Positions 7,693 to 15,251 of a stretch of 40,159 bases of DNA are shown here, in pieces. Source of the DNA: Mycobacterium sp. GA-1199. GTDB lineage: Bacteria; Actinomycetota; Actinomycetes; Mycobacteriales; Mycobacteriaceae. The DNA is taken from positions 1-40,159 of the forward strand of contig NZ_LQIX01000027.1 of NCBI RefSeq assembly GCF_001500045.1, read 5' to 3'. Each line of letters starts with the position of its first letter. Position 1 is the stretch's first letter. The notes beneath the pieces were generated by a model. That model searched no databases. It was not told the origin of the DNA and saw only the letters and a list, made by a program, of their open reading frames with translations. Made by a program: the position numbers and the translations under genes.

Positions 7693-8594
7693 TACCGCAG
7701 CACCGCGGCCGCGCGCATATCTGCGGCCAGCGCGTCGAGTTGTGCGGGCGTGGCGGGCACTTGCGGCAGCCTCGGGTCACCGGCCTCGAAACCCTGCAGC
7801 CGCAAACCGGCCTTCGACAGCGTCACCCCGCCGAGTTGTGCCTGCGCGTCGACGAGCGGGCCCAGCGTGGCGTTGATCTTGCGGGCCGTCGCGATATCGC
7901 CGGATTGGAAGGCCGACAACATTTCTCGCAGCTGACTGGCCGCCAGGTGGCCCCACACACTGACGAACCCGACGGCTCCCATGGCCAGCCAGGGCAGGTT
8001 GAGCGCGTCGTCCCCGGAGTAGTACGCCAGCCCCGTCTCGGCGATGATCTGCCCGCCGCCGTGCAGATCGCCCTTGGCGTCCTTCACGGCCACGATGTTG
8101 GGGTGCTCGGCAAGGATGCGCAGCGTCTCCCACTGGATCGGCACCACCGACCTCGGCGGAATGTCGTAGAGCACCACCGGTAGAGGCGTCGCGTCGGCCA
8201 CCGCCGTGAAGTGCGCCAGCAGCCCGGCCTGCGGCGGGCGCGAGTAGTACGGCGTCACCACCAACAGCCCATGTGCGCCCTCGGCCGCGCACGCCTTCGC
8301 CAGGTGCACGCTGTGCGCCGTGTCGTAGGTGCCCGCACCGGCGATGATGCGCGCCCGGTCGCCAACCGCGTCAAGTACCGCCCGCAGCAATGCGATCTTC
8401 TCGGCATCGGTCGTCGTCGGCGACTCACCGGTGGTCCCGGACAGCACGAGGCCGTCGCAGCCGGAGTCGACGAGTCGGGTCGCCAACCGGGCCGCGGTGT
8501 CGGTGTCGAGCATGCCGTCCGGCTTGAACGGAGTCACCATCGCGGTCAGCACGGTGCCCAACCGGGCCCTCACATCGATTCCGCTGGTGCTCAC
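7692..8594 (-). CDS. dapA: 4-hydroxy-tetrahydrodipicolinate synthase
   Basis: A 300-aa class I aldolase that condenses pyruvate with aspartate semialdehyde, the first committed step to diaminopimelate and lysine; cytosolic homotetramer. The Schiff-base lysine is K171 in IVAVKDAKGD, the catalytic tyrosine is Y143 in VVLYDIPPRS, and the pyruvate-binding loop is GTTGES (53-58). Length and residue numbers equal those of M. tuberculosis DapA (Rv2753c). The GTG start follows a TAATCT hexamer by 7 nt, so in addition to read-through from thyX it may have its own leaderless promoter. dapB lies 8 kb away in another operon. Confidence 0.96.
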   Translation of the reverse strand: MSTSGIDVRARLGTVLTAMVTPFKPDGMLDTDTAARLATRLVDSGCDGLVLSGTTGESPTTTDAEKIALLRAVLDAVGDRARIIAGAGTYDTAHSVHLAKACAAEGAHGLLVVTPYYSRPPQAGLLAHFTAVADATPLPVVLYDIPPRSVVPIQWETLRILAEHPNIVAVKDAKGDLHGGGQIIAETGLAYYSGDDALNLPWLAMGAVGFVSVWGHLAASQLREMLSAFQSGDIATARKINATLGPLVDAQAQLGGVTLSKAGLRLQGFEAGDPRLPQVPATPAQLDALAADMRAAAVLR

Positions 8595-8601
8595 GCGGCT
8601 C

Positions 8602-8607
8602 AGATTA
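8602..8607 (-). promoter_or_regulatory. -10 hexamer of dapA inside the thyX-dapA gap
   Basis: TAATCT on the minus strand, 7 nt before the dapA GTG, within the 24-nt spacer after the thyX stop. It would give dapA-rnj a leaderless internal promoter. Confidence 0.4.
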
Positions 8608-8618
8608 CTCGTTGATTG

Positions 8619-9383
8619 TCACGCTTCCGTGGCCAGAGGGGATGTGGCGACCTCCGTGCCATCGGACAGCGTGGAGATCTCGAAGTCGCTGAACACCTGG
8701 GGTGCGACGTGGGTCAGTTGGCGAAGGCACTCGATCGCCAGTCGACGAATCTCGACGTCGGCGTGCTCGCTGGCGCGCATCGCGATGAAGTGCCGCCAGG
8801 CGCGGTAATTGCCGGTCACGACGATGCGGGTCTCGGTGGCGTTGGGCAACACCGCACGCGCGGCCTGCCGCGCCTGCTTGCCTCGCAAAACACCGAGTTT
8901 CTCCTCGGGCTCGTCGCCTCGGAATTTGGCCTCCAGGCGTTCGAGCAGCTCGGTGTAGGCGGCGCGGCTGGCGTCGGCGGCGGCGGTGAACAACTCGATC
9001 AACTCCGGATCGTCCGCGATGCCGGGCGGCACCACCACCTGCGCGTCGTGTTCGGGGACGTACCGCTGCGAGAGCTGGGAGTACGAGAAGTGGCGGTGAC
9101 GGATCAGCTCGTGTGTGCATGAGCGTGAGATACCGGTGATGTAGAAGGAGACCGAGGCGTGCTCGAGCACCGAGAAGTGCCCGACGTCGATGATGTGGCG
9201 GATGTAGGCGGCGTTGGTGGCGGTGCGCGGATTGGGCTTCGACCAGCTCTGATAGCACGCGCGGCCGGCGAATTCGACGAGCGCGGGCCCGCCGTCGGCA
9301 TCGGTTTCCCAAGGCACATCCGGCGGGGTGGTGAACTCCGTTTTGGCGATCAGTTGGACGCGCAGCGGCGAGGTCTCGGCCAC
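8619..9383 (-). CDS. thyX: flavin-dependent thymidylate synthase ThyX
   Basis: A 254-aa FAD enzyme that methylates dUMP to dTMP using methylene-tetrahydrofolate and NADPH. The ThyX signature R-H-R-x7-S is present as RHRHFSYSQLS (R95-H96-R97 to S105), and QARAVLP-type plus NYRAWRHFI segments complete the active site. It heads a minus-strand run thyX-dapA-rnj, as in Rv2754c-Rv2752c. The GTG start has a TAGGGT hexamer 5 nt upstream. The genome also encodes ThyA 3 kb away, so the cell has both unrelated thymidylate synthases, as M. tuberculosis does. Confidence 0.96.
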   Translation of the reverse strand: MAETSPLRVQLIAKTEFTTPPDVPWETDADGGPALVEFAGRACYQSWSKPNPRTATNAAYIRHIIDVGHFSVLEHASVSFYITGISRSCTHELIRHRHFSYSQLSQRYVPEHDAQVVVPPGIADDPELIELFTAAADASRAAYTELLERLEAKFRGDEPEEKLGVLRGKQARQAARAVLPNATETRIVVTGNYRAWRHFIAMRASEHADVEIRRLAIECLRQLTHVAPQVFSDFEISTLSDGTEVATSPLATEA

Positions 9384-9388
9384 GGCTC

Positions 9389-9394
9389 ACCCTA
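9389..9394 (-). promoter_or_regulatory. -10 hexamer of thyX
   Basis: TAGGGT on the minus strand, 5 nt before the GTG, near the short end of the leaderless range. Confidence 0.35.
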
Positions 9395-9561
9395 ACGCGG
9401 GCCGTCGGTGATGCCGGTGAGCGCGTGGGCCGCGCCGAGCCGCCCGCCGGCTGCGCGCCGGGTGTGCGGTTTCATCCGCGGCTCGCCGGTCGCGGCGGAT
9501 CAGATCGCACGTTCGGCGGCGAACCAAGCGAAGAATCCAGGTTTCGACCGCATGCGGGCCG

Positions 9562-9588
9562 GGAACAAATCCGTTCTCAATCGGTGTT
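9562..9588 (+). promoter_or_regulatory. possible ECF-sigma (SigE/SigH-like) promoter of the DUF4193 gene
   Basis: GGAAC (9562-9566) and GTT (9586-9588) are separated by 19 nt, resembling the GGAAC...GTT promoters of mycobacterial extracytoplasmic sigma factors. A start near 9597 would give a leader of about 25 nt ending in a strong AGAGAGGGAG ribosome site. Inferred from motif and geometry only. Confidence 0.3.
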
Positions 9589-9622
9589 ACCCAGACGCCG
9601 ATCTAGAGAGGGAGTGTGACCA

Positions 9623-9922
9623 ATGGCCACCGATTACGACGCACCCCGTGTGAAGGAAGCCGACGAGACGGTCGATGAGTCACTCGAGGCGATCGCCGCC
9701 CGGCGCGGCCAGGCTGACGTCGCAGTTCTCGACGTCGACGACGGCGACGGGGTCGACCCGATCGTCCTGCCCGACGTGGACTTGTCCGGCGAGGAGCTGA
9801 CGGTCCGGGTGATCCCGAAGCAGGCCGACGAGTTCACCTGCTCGAGCTGCTTCCTGGTTCAGCACCACAGCCGGCTGGCACTGCAGTCCGGCGACCGCAC
9901 GATCTGCGCCGACTGCGTCTAA
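9623..9922 (+). CDS. DUF4193 family zinc-ribbon protein
   Basis: A 99-aa actinobacterial protein of unknown function. The N-terminus (MATDYDAPR) and the block LSGEELTVRVIPKQADEFTC are diagnostic of DUF4193. The C-terminus holds two C-x2-C pairs (CSSC and CADC, 19 residues apart), a zinc ribbon. The middle is acidic. Mycobacteria carry a better known DUF4193 gene near sigB-dut (Rv2699c), so this is probably a paralogue at a different locus. A strong purine-rich ribosome site precedes the ATG. Expression may depend on an ECF sigma factor, as noted for the upstream motif. Possible roles as an RNA polymerase or ribosome-associated factor are speculation. Confidence 0.85.
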   Translation: MATDYDAPRVKEADETVDESLEAIAARRGQADVAVLDVDDGDGVDPIVLPDVDLSGEELTVRVIPKQADEFTCSSCFLVQHHSRLALQSGDRTICADCV

Positions 9923-9935
9923 ACAGCCTTTCTTG

Positions 9936-9996
9936 GCCGAGTGTGGGGTTGTGTCACGCGATATTGCGCGCCGCGTGCGTCAACCCAACACTCGGC
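9936..9996. repeat. long inverted repeat overlapping the end of a convergent gene
   Basis: Arms 9936-9960 and 9972-9996 (gccgagtgt...cacgcg) are 25 nt with 4 mismatches around an 11-nt loop. It starts 13 nt after the DUF4193 stop and covers the stop codon and last codons of the minus-strand YcaQ-like gene. Likely a bidirectional terminator. Confidence 0.7.
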
Positions 9997-11197
9997 GTAA
10001 GTCGTCGACCAGGCCGCCGTTTGCGCCGACCGTGACGTCGGCCAAGCCCAGCCACGCTGCCATGGTTCGCAGTTCGTCGGCCAACGCCGGAGCGACTCGC
10101 GACCGCTCCGCGCCCTCCTCCACGAACGCGCCAACAACCTGCAGCGCGCCGTCGGCCCGATCGGCCTTCAAGTCCACCCGGCCGACCAGTTCACCGTCGA
10201 GCAGAAACGGCCACACGTAGTACCCGTACTGCCGCTTCGGCGCTGGTGTGTAGATCTCGATCCGGTACTTGAATCCGCCGAACAGGCGCTCGACCCGTGG
10301 TCGAAAGAAGATCAGCGGATCGAACGGGCACAGCAGCGCCGTTCCGCGGTCGCTACGCGGAATAATCTGTCCCGCGCGCAGATACGCCGGTCCCTTCCAG
10401 CCGTCGACCTGCACCGGTTCCAGCTCGCCGTCCGCGACCAACTTCGCGATCGCGGGCTTCACCTGCGCCGGCGACAACCGGAAGTAGTCCCGGATGTCCT
10501 GCTCGGTTCCCACACCCAGCGCGCCCGACGCCCTCAGCACCAGTTCGCGCACCGCGTCCGCCTCGTCGACCTCGCGCGCGAGCACCTCCGGCGGCAGCAC
10601 CCGCTCGGACAGGTCGTAGTGCCGCGCGAACCCGACCCGCGTCGCGGTCGTCAGCACGCCGGATGCGAACAGCGCCTCGGTCACCCACTTGGTGTCGCTG
10701 CGGTCCCACCACGGACCTTTGCGGCCCCGTTGCTCCGCGCCCAGATGCGCTTCTATCTGCCCCGCGGTCGACGGGCCCAGCTCGGTGACCGCCCTGACCA
10801 CCTCGTCGGCCAGCTTGGCGTTCTTCTTGACGATCTCCTTGCCCCACCGGCCGTGCGTGTACTCGCGCATCCGCCAACGCAGCAGCGGCCAGTCGTCGAC
10901 CGCCATCAGCGCCGCCTCGTGCGCCCAGTATTCGACCAGCATCCGCGGTGACCGTGCCGAATGGCTCCACGCCGCACTGTCGAGCACGTCGCGGTCGTAG
11001 GGCCCGAGCCGGCTGAACACCGGCGCGTAGTGGGCGCGCACCGACACCGACACCGAATCCAACTGCAACACCTGGATTCGCGAGATCAGCCTGCGCAGGT
11101 GCGCCCGGGTGACCGGCCCCCGCGGACGCGGTTCCGCGAGACCCTGCGCGGCGACGGCGACACGCCGCGCCTGGTCGGCCGTGAGTTTCCTCGGCAC
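9980..11197 (-). CDS. YcaQ/AlkX-like winged-helix DNA glycosylase (HTH_42 superfamily)
   Basis: A 405-aa protein of the AlkZ/AlkX (YcaQ) family, built of tandem winged-helix domains. Family enzymes unhook interstrand crosslinks or excise bulky alkylated bases. The early motif LQLDSVSV gives Q-L-D, the Q-phi-D catalytic triplet of the AlkX/YcaQ branch as opposed to Q-phi-Q of AlkZ. Other conserved blocks are EYWAHEAALM, the winged-helix stretches around residues 125-180 and 210-265, and LLCPFDPLIFFR followed by FKYRIEIYTPAPKRQYGYYVWPFLLDGELVGRVDLK. It follows dfrA by 39 nt on the same strand and probably belongs to the thyA-dfrA operon, linking it to nucleotide supply and repair. The last codons are inside an inverted repeat. 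Activity is not proven by sequence. Confidence 0.82.
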   Translation of the reverse strand: MPRKLTADQARRVAVAAQGLAEPRPRGPVTRAHLRRLISRIQVLQLDSVSVSVRAHYAPVFSRLGPYDRDVLDSAAWSHSARSPRMLVEYWAHEAALMAVDDWPLLRWRMREYTHGRWGKEIVKKNAKLADEVVRAVTELGPSTAGQIEAHLGAEQRGRKGPWWDRSDTKWVTEALFASGVLTTATRVGFARHYDLSERVLPPEVLAREVDEADAVRELVLRASGALGVGTEQDIRDYFRLSPAQVKPAIAKLVADGELEPVQVDGWKGPAYLRAGQIIPRSDRGTALLCPFDPLIFFRPRVERLFGGFKYRIEIYTPAPKRQYGYYVWPFLLDGELVGRVDLKADRADGALQVVGAFVEEGAERSRVAPALADELRTMAAWLGLADVTVGANGGLVDDLRRVLG

Positions 11198-11236
11198 CCC
11201 GCCATCGTGCCCGACACCACCGACACCGCGTGCTGC

Positions 11237-11725
11237 TCAGCGCCGGCGGTAGCTGTAGAACCGGAAGCGCAGACCCGAGCTGCTGGTCAGCCAGTCCCCC
11301 GCCGTGCCGATCCACGACTCGTCGAGCACCGGGGCCATCACGTCGGCGTCCTGACGCGGCAGGTCGATCTCGATCTCGGTCACCTCGCAGCGCGTGGCGA
11401 TCGGCAGGGCCGCCGTGTAGATCTGCGCGCCGCCGATGACCCAGACCGGTTCGTCGGTCAGCGCGTCGTCCAGCGACGCGACCACTTCTGCTCCCTCGGC
11501 CGCATAGTCGGGCCGGTGGGTGAGCACCACGTTGCGACGCCCGGGTAGTGGACGGACCTTGGCGGGCAGCGACTCCCACGTCAACCGGCCCATCACCACC
11601 GTGTGACCCATCGTCAGTTCCTTGAACCGGGCCTGATCCTCGGGCAGGCGCCAAGGGATACCGCCGCCGCGGCCGATGACACCCGAGCTCGACTGCGCCC
11701 AGATCAGCCCGATCTCAGACCGCAA
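11237..11725 (-). CDS. dfrA: dihydrofolate reductase
   Basis: A 162-aa NADPH enzyme that regenerates tetrahydrofolate consumed by ThyA; orthologue of Rv2763c. Recognisable blocks are GLIWAQSSSGVIGRGGGIPWRLPEDQARF (acid D in LPED binds the pterin), MGRLTWESLP, the nucleotide-binding GRRNVVLTHR, and WVIGGAQIY. The second Arg of the M. tuberculosis GRRTW is Leu here; the first, which contacts cofactor phosphate, is kept. No ATG or GTG fits the conserved N-terminus, so it must start at TTG, which lies within the last codons of thyA (11-nt overlap). Expression therefore depends on translational coupling to thyA. Confidence 0.93.
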   Translation of the reverse strand: MRSEIGLIWAQSSSGVIGRGGGIPWRLPEDQARFKELTMGHTVVMGRLTWESLPAKVRPLPGRRNVVLTHRPDYAAEGAEVVASLDDALTDEPVWVIGGAQIYTAALPIATRCEVTEIEIDLPRQDADVMAPVLDESWIGTAGDWLTSSSGLRFRFYSYRRR

Positions 11726-12515
11726 CCGGGGCCTTGATCGCCGGGTGCGGATCGTAGTTGAGGATGGCGACGTCTTCGTAGGTGTAGTCGAAGATCGAAT
11801 CCCGCGGCGCGAGAACGAGTTCCGGGTAGGGGCGGGGGTCGCGGCTGAGCTGCAACTGCACCTGCTCGACGTGATTGTCGTAGATGTGGCAGTCCCCGCC
11901 CGTCCAGATGAACTCGCCGACCGCCAGCCCGGCCTGCGCCGCCATCATGTGGGTCAGCAACGCGTAGCTGGCGATGTTGAACGGCACCCCGAGAAACAGG
12001 TCGGCGCTGCGCTGATACAGCTGGCACGACAGTTTGCCCTCGGCGACGTAGAACTGGAAGAACGCGTGGCACGGCGGCAGCGCCATCTGCGGAATCTCCC
12101 CGACGTTCCATGCCGAGACGATGTTGCGGCGCGAGTCGGGATCGGACTTCAACAGCTCCAGCGCTGCGCTGATCTGGTCGATGTGCTCACCTGACGGTGT
12201 CGGCCAGGAACGCCACTGCACACCGTATACGGGGCCGAGATCCCCTGTCCGAGAGGCCCATTCGTCCCAGATCGTGACTCCGTGCTCCTGCAGCCACCGC
12301 ACATTCGAGTCACCGCGCAGAAACCACAGCAGCTCGTAGACGATCGACTTGGTGTGCACCTTCTTCGTGGTGATCAAGGGAAAGCCGGCCGCGAGGTCAT
12401 AGCGCATCTGGTGGCCGAACACGCTGCGGGTGCCGGTGCCGGTGCGGTCGGACTTCGGGGTTCCGCGCTCCATCACCAGCCGCAGGAGGTCCTCGTAGGG
12501 GGTGGCGATCGGCAC
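11715..12515 (-). CDS. thyA: thymidylate synthase ThyA
   Basis: A 266-aa classical folate-dependent thymidylate synthase. The catalytic cysteine is in MALPPCHAFFQFYV, preceded by the dUMP-phosphate region DPDSRRNIVSAWNVGEI and followed by QLYQRSADLFLGVPFNIASYALL and GGDCHIYDNH. It ends in KAPVAV, like Rv2764c. A much longer open frame exists to 12686, but it would run through the divergent hydrolase promoter. The GTG chosen places the protein at family length and has a TAAGCT hexamer 7 nt upstream. First gene of thyA-dfrA-YcaQ. Confidence 0.95.
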   Translation of the reverse strand: MPIATPYEDLLRLVMERGTPKSDRTGTGTRSVFGHQMRYDLAAGFPLITTKKVHTKSIVYELLWFLRGDSNVRWLQEHGVTIWDEWASRTGDLGPVYGVQWRSWPTPSGEHIDQISAALELLKSDPDSRRNIVSAWNVGEIPQMALPPCHAFFQFYVAEGKLSCQLYQRSADLFLGVPFNIASYALLTHMMAAQAGLAVGEFIWTGGDCHIYDNHVEQVQLQLSRDPRPYPELVLAPRDSIFDYTYEDVAILNYDPHPAIKAPVAV

Positions 12516-12522
12516 GCCGGTC

Positions 12523-12528
12523 AGCTTA
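12523..12528 (-). promoter_or_regulatory. -10 hexamer of the thyA-dfrA operon
   Basis: TAAGCT on the minus strand, 7 nt before the thyA GTG; leaderless geometry. It supports the short ThyA reading. Confidence 0.5.
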
Positions 12529-12558
12529 CTTCCAGACCCGGCGAGTAGAACGGAGGCC

Positions 12559-13299
12559 ATGCCGAGTATCTCCGCGACCGTCACCACTCCCGACGGCACC
12601 TGCCCTGTCACCCTGCACACCCCGAACGGCCCGGGACCGTGGACCGGTGTCGTCATGTACGTCGACGCCGGCGGCGTCCGCGACACCTTCCAGGAAATGG
12701 CCGCGCGGCTGGCCGGTTTCGGCCACGCCGTGCTGCTCCCCGATGTGTATTACCGCCACGGCGACTGGGAGCCGTTCGACATGCGGACCGCGTTCACCGA
12801 CGCGAAGCAGCGCAGTCGCTTGTTCTCGATGATCTCCTCGATCACTCCCGACATGATGGCCTCCGACGCCGCGGCGTTCTTCGACTTCCTGCAGACCCGG
12901 CCCGAGGTCAAAGGTGACGCGTTCGGGGTTTGCGGCTACTGCATGGGCGGGCGCACGTCGGTGATCGTCGCGGGGCGGGTACCCGATCGGGTCGCCGCGG
13001 CGGGATCGTTCCACGCCAGTGGGCTGGTCACCGACGAACCCACCAGCCCGCACCTGCTCGCCGACCGGATGAAGGCCACCGTCTACGTCGCCGGCGCCGA
13101 GAAGGACCAGGGCTTCACGGCCGCCCACGCCGAAACCCTCGACAAGGCCCTGACCGCGGCGAACGTCGCCCACACGGTGAAGTTCTATCCCGCCGGCCAC
13201 GGCTTCGCGGTGCCCGACAACGCCCCGTACGACGAAGAGGCCGCCCAGCGGCACTGGATTGCTCTGCAGGAGTTGTTCGAATCCGCTCTGCCCGATTGA
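12559..13299 (+). CDS. dienelactone hydrolase family protein
   Basis: A 246-aa alpha/beta hydrolase of the DLH type with a cysteine nucleophile. The nucleophile elbow is GYCMGG (C about residue 132), the acid is probably the Asp in AGAEKDQGF, and the base is His in PAGHGFAV; LLPDVYYRHG is also typical. DLH enzymes open lactone rings in chlorocatechol breakdown, but mycobacterial members such as Rv2765 have no assigned substrate. I start at the ATG of MPSISATV because the longer frame from 12502 overlaps thyA. A GGAGG is present but only 2 nt away. It is divergent from thyA across a 43-bp spacer. Confidence 0.87.
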   Translation: MPSISATVTTPDGTCPVTLHTPNGPGPWTGVVMYVDAGGVRDTFQEMAARLAGFGHAVLLPDVYYRHGDWEPFDMRTAFTDAKQRSRLFSMISSITPDMMASDAAAFFDFLQTRPEVKGDAFGVCGYCMGGRTSVIVAGRVPDRVAAAGSFHASGLVTDEPTSPHLLADRMKATVYVAGAEKDQGFTAAHAETLDKALTAANVAHTVKFYPAGHGFAVPDNAPYDEEAAQRHWIALQELFESALPD

Positions 13300-13357
13300 G
13301 GCGCATTTGACCGGGGTCCGGACACACCCTGTCCGGGCGATACGCAACGATGATCCG

Positions 13358-14281
13358 ATGGACGTTTCGGATCACGGCGCTCACGCGAACCACGAGGACG
13401 TCGGCTCGCGTATCGACCCGGTGCTGGCCCGAAGCTGGCTGCTGGTGAACGGCGCACAGTACGACCGGTTCGCGCCTGCCGTACGGTCCCGAGCCGACAT
13501 CGTCGTCCTGGACATCGAGGACGCGGTCGCGCCGAAGGACAAGACCGTGGCCCGCGACAACGTCGTCCGTTGGCTGTCGGAGGGCAACACCGACTGGGTC
13601 CGCGTCAACGGGTTCGGCACGCCGTGGTGGGCCGACGACCTCGCGGCGCTGGCGAAGACGTCGGTCGGTGGGGTCATGCTCGCAATGGTCGAATCCGTCG
13701 ACCACGTCACCGAAACCGCCAACCGGCTACCGGGGGTGCCGATCGTCGCGCTGGTCGAAACCGCCAGGGGGCTCGAGCGCATCACCGCCATCGCCGCCGC
13801 GAAGGGTACGTTCCGGCTGGCCTTCGGCATCGGCGACTTCCGGCGTGACACCGGCTTCGGCGAGAGTCCGACCACCCTCGCCTATGCACGGTCGCGGTTC
13901 ACCATCGCGGCCAAGGCCGCCCATCTCCCGAGCGCGATCGACGGCCCGACGGTCGGTTCGAGTGCGCTCAAGCTCAGCGAGGCCACGGCGGTGTCCGTCG
14001 AATTCGGCATGACGGGCAAGATCTGCCTGACACCCGAGCAGTGCACCACCGTCAACGAGGGGCTATCCCCGTCGCCCGAGGAAATCGCCTGGGCCAAAGA
14101 GTTTTTCGTCGAGTTCGAACGCGACGGCGGTGAGATCCGCAACGGGTCCGATCTACCCCGTATCGCCAGGGCGAACAAGATCCTCGATCTGGCCCGCGCG
14201 TACGGAATCGAGGTGTCGGAGTTCGACGACGTCGACGATCCGGCGCACATCCCGGCTCCGTCGGACACCTACCACTACTGA
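13358..14281 (+). CDS. HpcH/HpaI aldolase / citrate lyase beta-like (CoA ester lyase) protein
   Basis: A 307-aa TIM-barrel protein of the CitE-like family, whose members cleave or hydrolyse acyl-CoA thioesters such as citramalyl-, malyl- or HMG-CoA with Mg2+. The motifs are a SWLLVNG start, VVLDIEDAVAPKDK (the DIEDAV metal/acid loop), VRVNGFGTPWWADDL, VALVETARGLERI (metal-binding Glu), and GIGDFRRDTGF. There is no citrate lyase alpha or gamma subunit nearby, so it acts alone, as stand-alone CitE-like enzymes do. A longer frame from 13259 overlaps the hydrolase gene; the ATG at MDVSD fits better, though no strong ribosome site is visible. Its stop overlaps the convergent membrane-protein gene by 7 bases. 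Confidence 0.83.
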   Translation: MDVSDHGAHANHEDVGSRIDPVLARSWLLVNGAQYDRFAPAVRSRADIVVLDIEDAVAPKDKTVARDNVVRWLSEGNTDWVRVNGFGTPWWADDLAALAKTSVGGVMLAMVESVDHVTETANRLPGVPIVALVETARGLERITAIAAAKGTFRLAFGIGDFRRDTGFGESPTTLAYARSRFTIAAKAAHLPSAIDGPTVGSSALKLSEATAVSVEFGMTGKICLTPEQCTTVNEGLSPSPEEIAWAKEFFVEFERDGGEIRNGSDLPRIARANKILDLARAYGIEVSEFDDVDDPAHIPAPSDTYHY

Positions 14282-14730
14282 GGACGACGTCTGCGCAGCA
14301 GCATCTGCAACGAGCGCAGCAGACCGCGTGCGGCGTAGATCCCGGCGACAATCGTCGCGAGGATCATCACGATGAACATCAGCAGCCAGTTCGTCCGGTC
14401 GTGGTCGACGTTCCACCACACGATGGTGAACAGGATCGCGCAGAGGAACACCACGATGTCGCGCCAGTTGCCGCGATAGGACATCGCCGCTAGCCGCAGG
14501 TCGCGGCTGCGCTCAGCGGCGCTGATCATGTCTTCGATGCGATGGTCGATGCTGGCTTTCAGCCGCGCCTTGAGTTCGGGCTGGTCGTCGGGTATGCGCT
14601 CGAGCAGGTCCATGTCCTTGGCGATCATTCCGCGGAAGTCGGGTCCGCGGAGGTTGCCCGCGGCGATTCCGAGCAGTGCGCCGCCGGCGAGTGGCGCTGC
14701 GCCCAGGGCGAGTTCGGCGATTCCGGGCAT
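14275..14730 (-). CDS. small membrane protein of unknown function
   Basis: A 151-aa protein with a hydrophobic Ala/Gly-rich N-terminus (residues 3-25), a polar helical middle with many charged residues (about 30-85), and two strong membrane helices (about 92-108 and 115-135). It ends in an arginine-rich tail. I recognise no family. The ATG has an excellent GGAGGA site 3-4 nt upstream, and a TAAGGT hexamer at 14771-14776 on the same strand may be its -10. The 3' ends of this gene and the CitE-like gene overlap, so transcripts are antisense at their tips. Confidence 0.7.
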   Translation of the reverse strand: MPGIAELALGAAPLAGGALLGIAAGNLRGPDFRGMIAKDMDLLERIPDDQPELKARLKASIDHRIEDMISAAERSRDLRLAAMSYRGNWRDIVVFLCAILFTIVWWNVDHDRTNWLLMFIVMILATIVAGIYAARGLLRSLQMLLRRRRPQ

Positions 14731-14768
14731 GAGTCCTCCATCAACGTGGCGGCCAACGGCCGTGATGG

Positions 14769-15212
14769 TTACCTTAGGGGCGCGCCATCTTGCAGCGCGG
14801 TGATCATCCGTTGTATCGCCTCGCGCGTCGCCTGCAGCGTCGAAGGCTCCAATGCGTCGGCAAGTCGATTGTTGACGATGAGGGCGCGTTCGGTGATTCC
14901 TCGCAGGACGCGACGACCCTCGGCGGTGGGTCCAAGGAGGGGCGATGTGCGGTGGTCGGGGTTGGGTCTGAATTCAGCCAAGCCGGCCGCGACGAGATCA
15001 TTGGCGACCCTCTGAACCCCCTGGCGGCTGACCCCGAGGCGGCGAGCGGCTTGCGGCACGCTGCGCGGTAGTTCCGAAACCACGCTGAGCAGCTGCCATC
15101 GCGCCTGGGTCTGGCCTTGGCCGGCCGCGATCGCTTCACCTGAGCGCCGCAAGAGTCCGGCGAGTTGGTATACGTCTGCGATCAGCAGTGCGATCGCGTC
15201 AGCGCTATCCAT
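14769..15212 (-). CDS. MarR family transcriptional regulator
   Basis: A 147-aa winged-helix repressor. The DNA-binding core is QARWQLLSVVSELPRSVPQAARRLGVSRQGVQRVANDLVAAGLAEFRPNPDHRTSPLLGPTAEG. It holds the recognition helix SRQGVQRVANDL, the wing with D-H-R-T, and the L-T/P-x-x-G turn typical of MarR. N- and C-terminal helices form the dimer. An in-frame GTG lies 6 codons upstream; I prefer the ATG. It is divergent from the DUF1398 gene across a short AT-rich spacer with two palindromes, so it probably represses itself and its neighbour. The inducing ligand is unknown. Confidence 0.86.
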   Translation of the reverse strand: MDSADAIALLIADVYQLAGLLRRSGEAIAAGQGQTQARWQLLSVVSELPRSVPQAARRLGVSRQGVQRVANDLVAAGLAEFRPNPDHRTSPLLGPTAEGRRVLRGITERALIVNNRLADALEPSTLQATREAIQRMITALQDGAPLR

Positions 15213-15251
15213 TTGACAATATGTTGTCACTATGGTTGGTTATTGTCAATA
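15213..15251. promoter_or_regulatory. double palindromic operator between the MarR and DUF1398 genes
   Basis: Two inverted repeats sharing the TGACAAT/ATTGTCA motif. Site 1 is TGACAA-n4-TTGTCA (15213-15228), just upstream of the MarR ATG. Site 2 is TATTG-T-CAATA (15241-15251), overlapping the TAGGCT -10 (15250-15255) of the DUF1398 gene. Size, AT-richness and position are those of MarR operators. Occupancy would block both promoters. Confidence 0.65.

Noticed and set aside
12516..12686. 57-codon N-terminal extension of thyA
   Set aside because: No homology to ThyA, overlaps the divergent hydrolase start, and contains the thyA -10 element.
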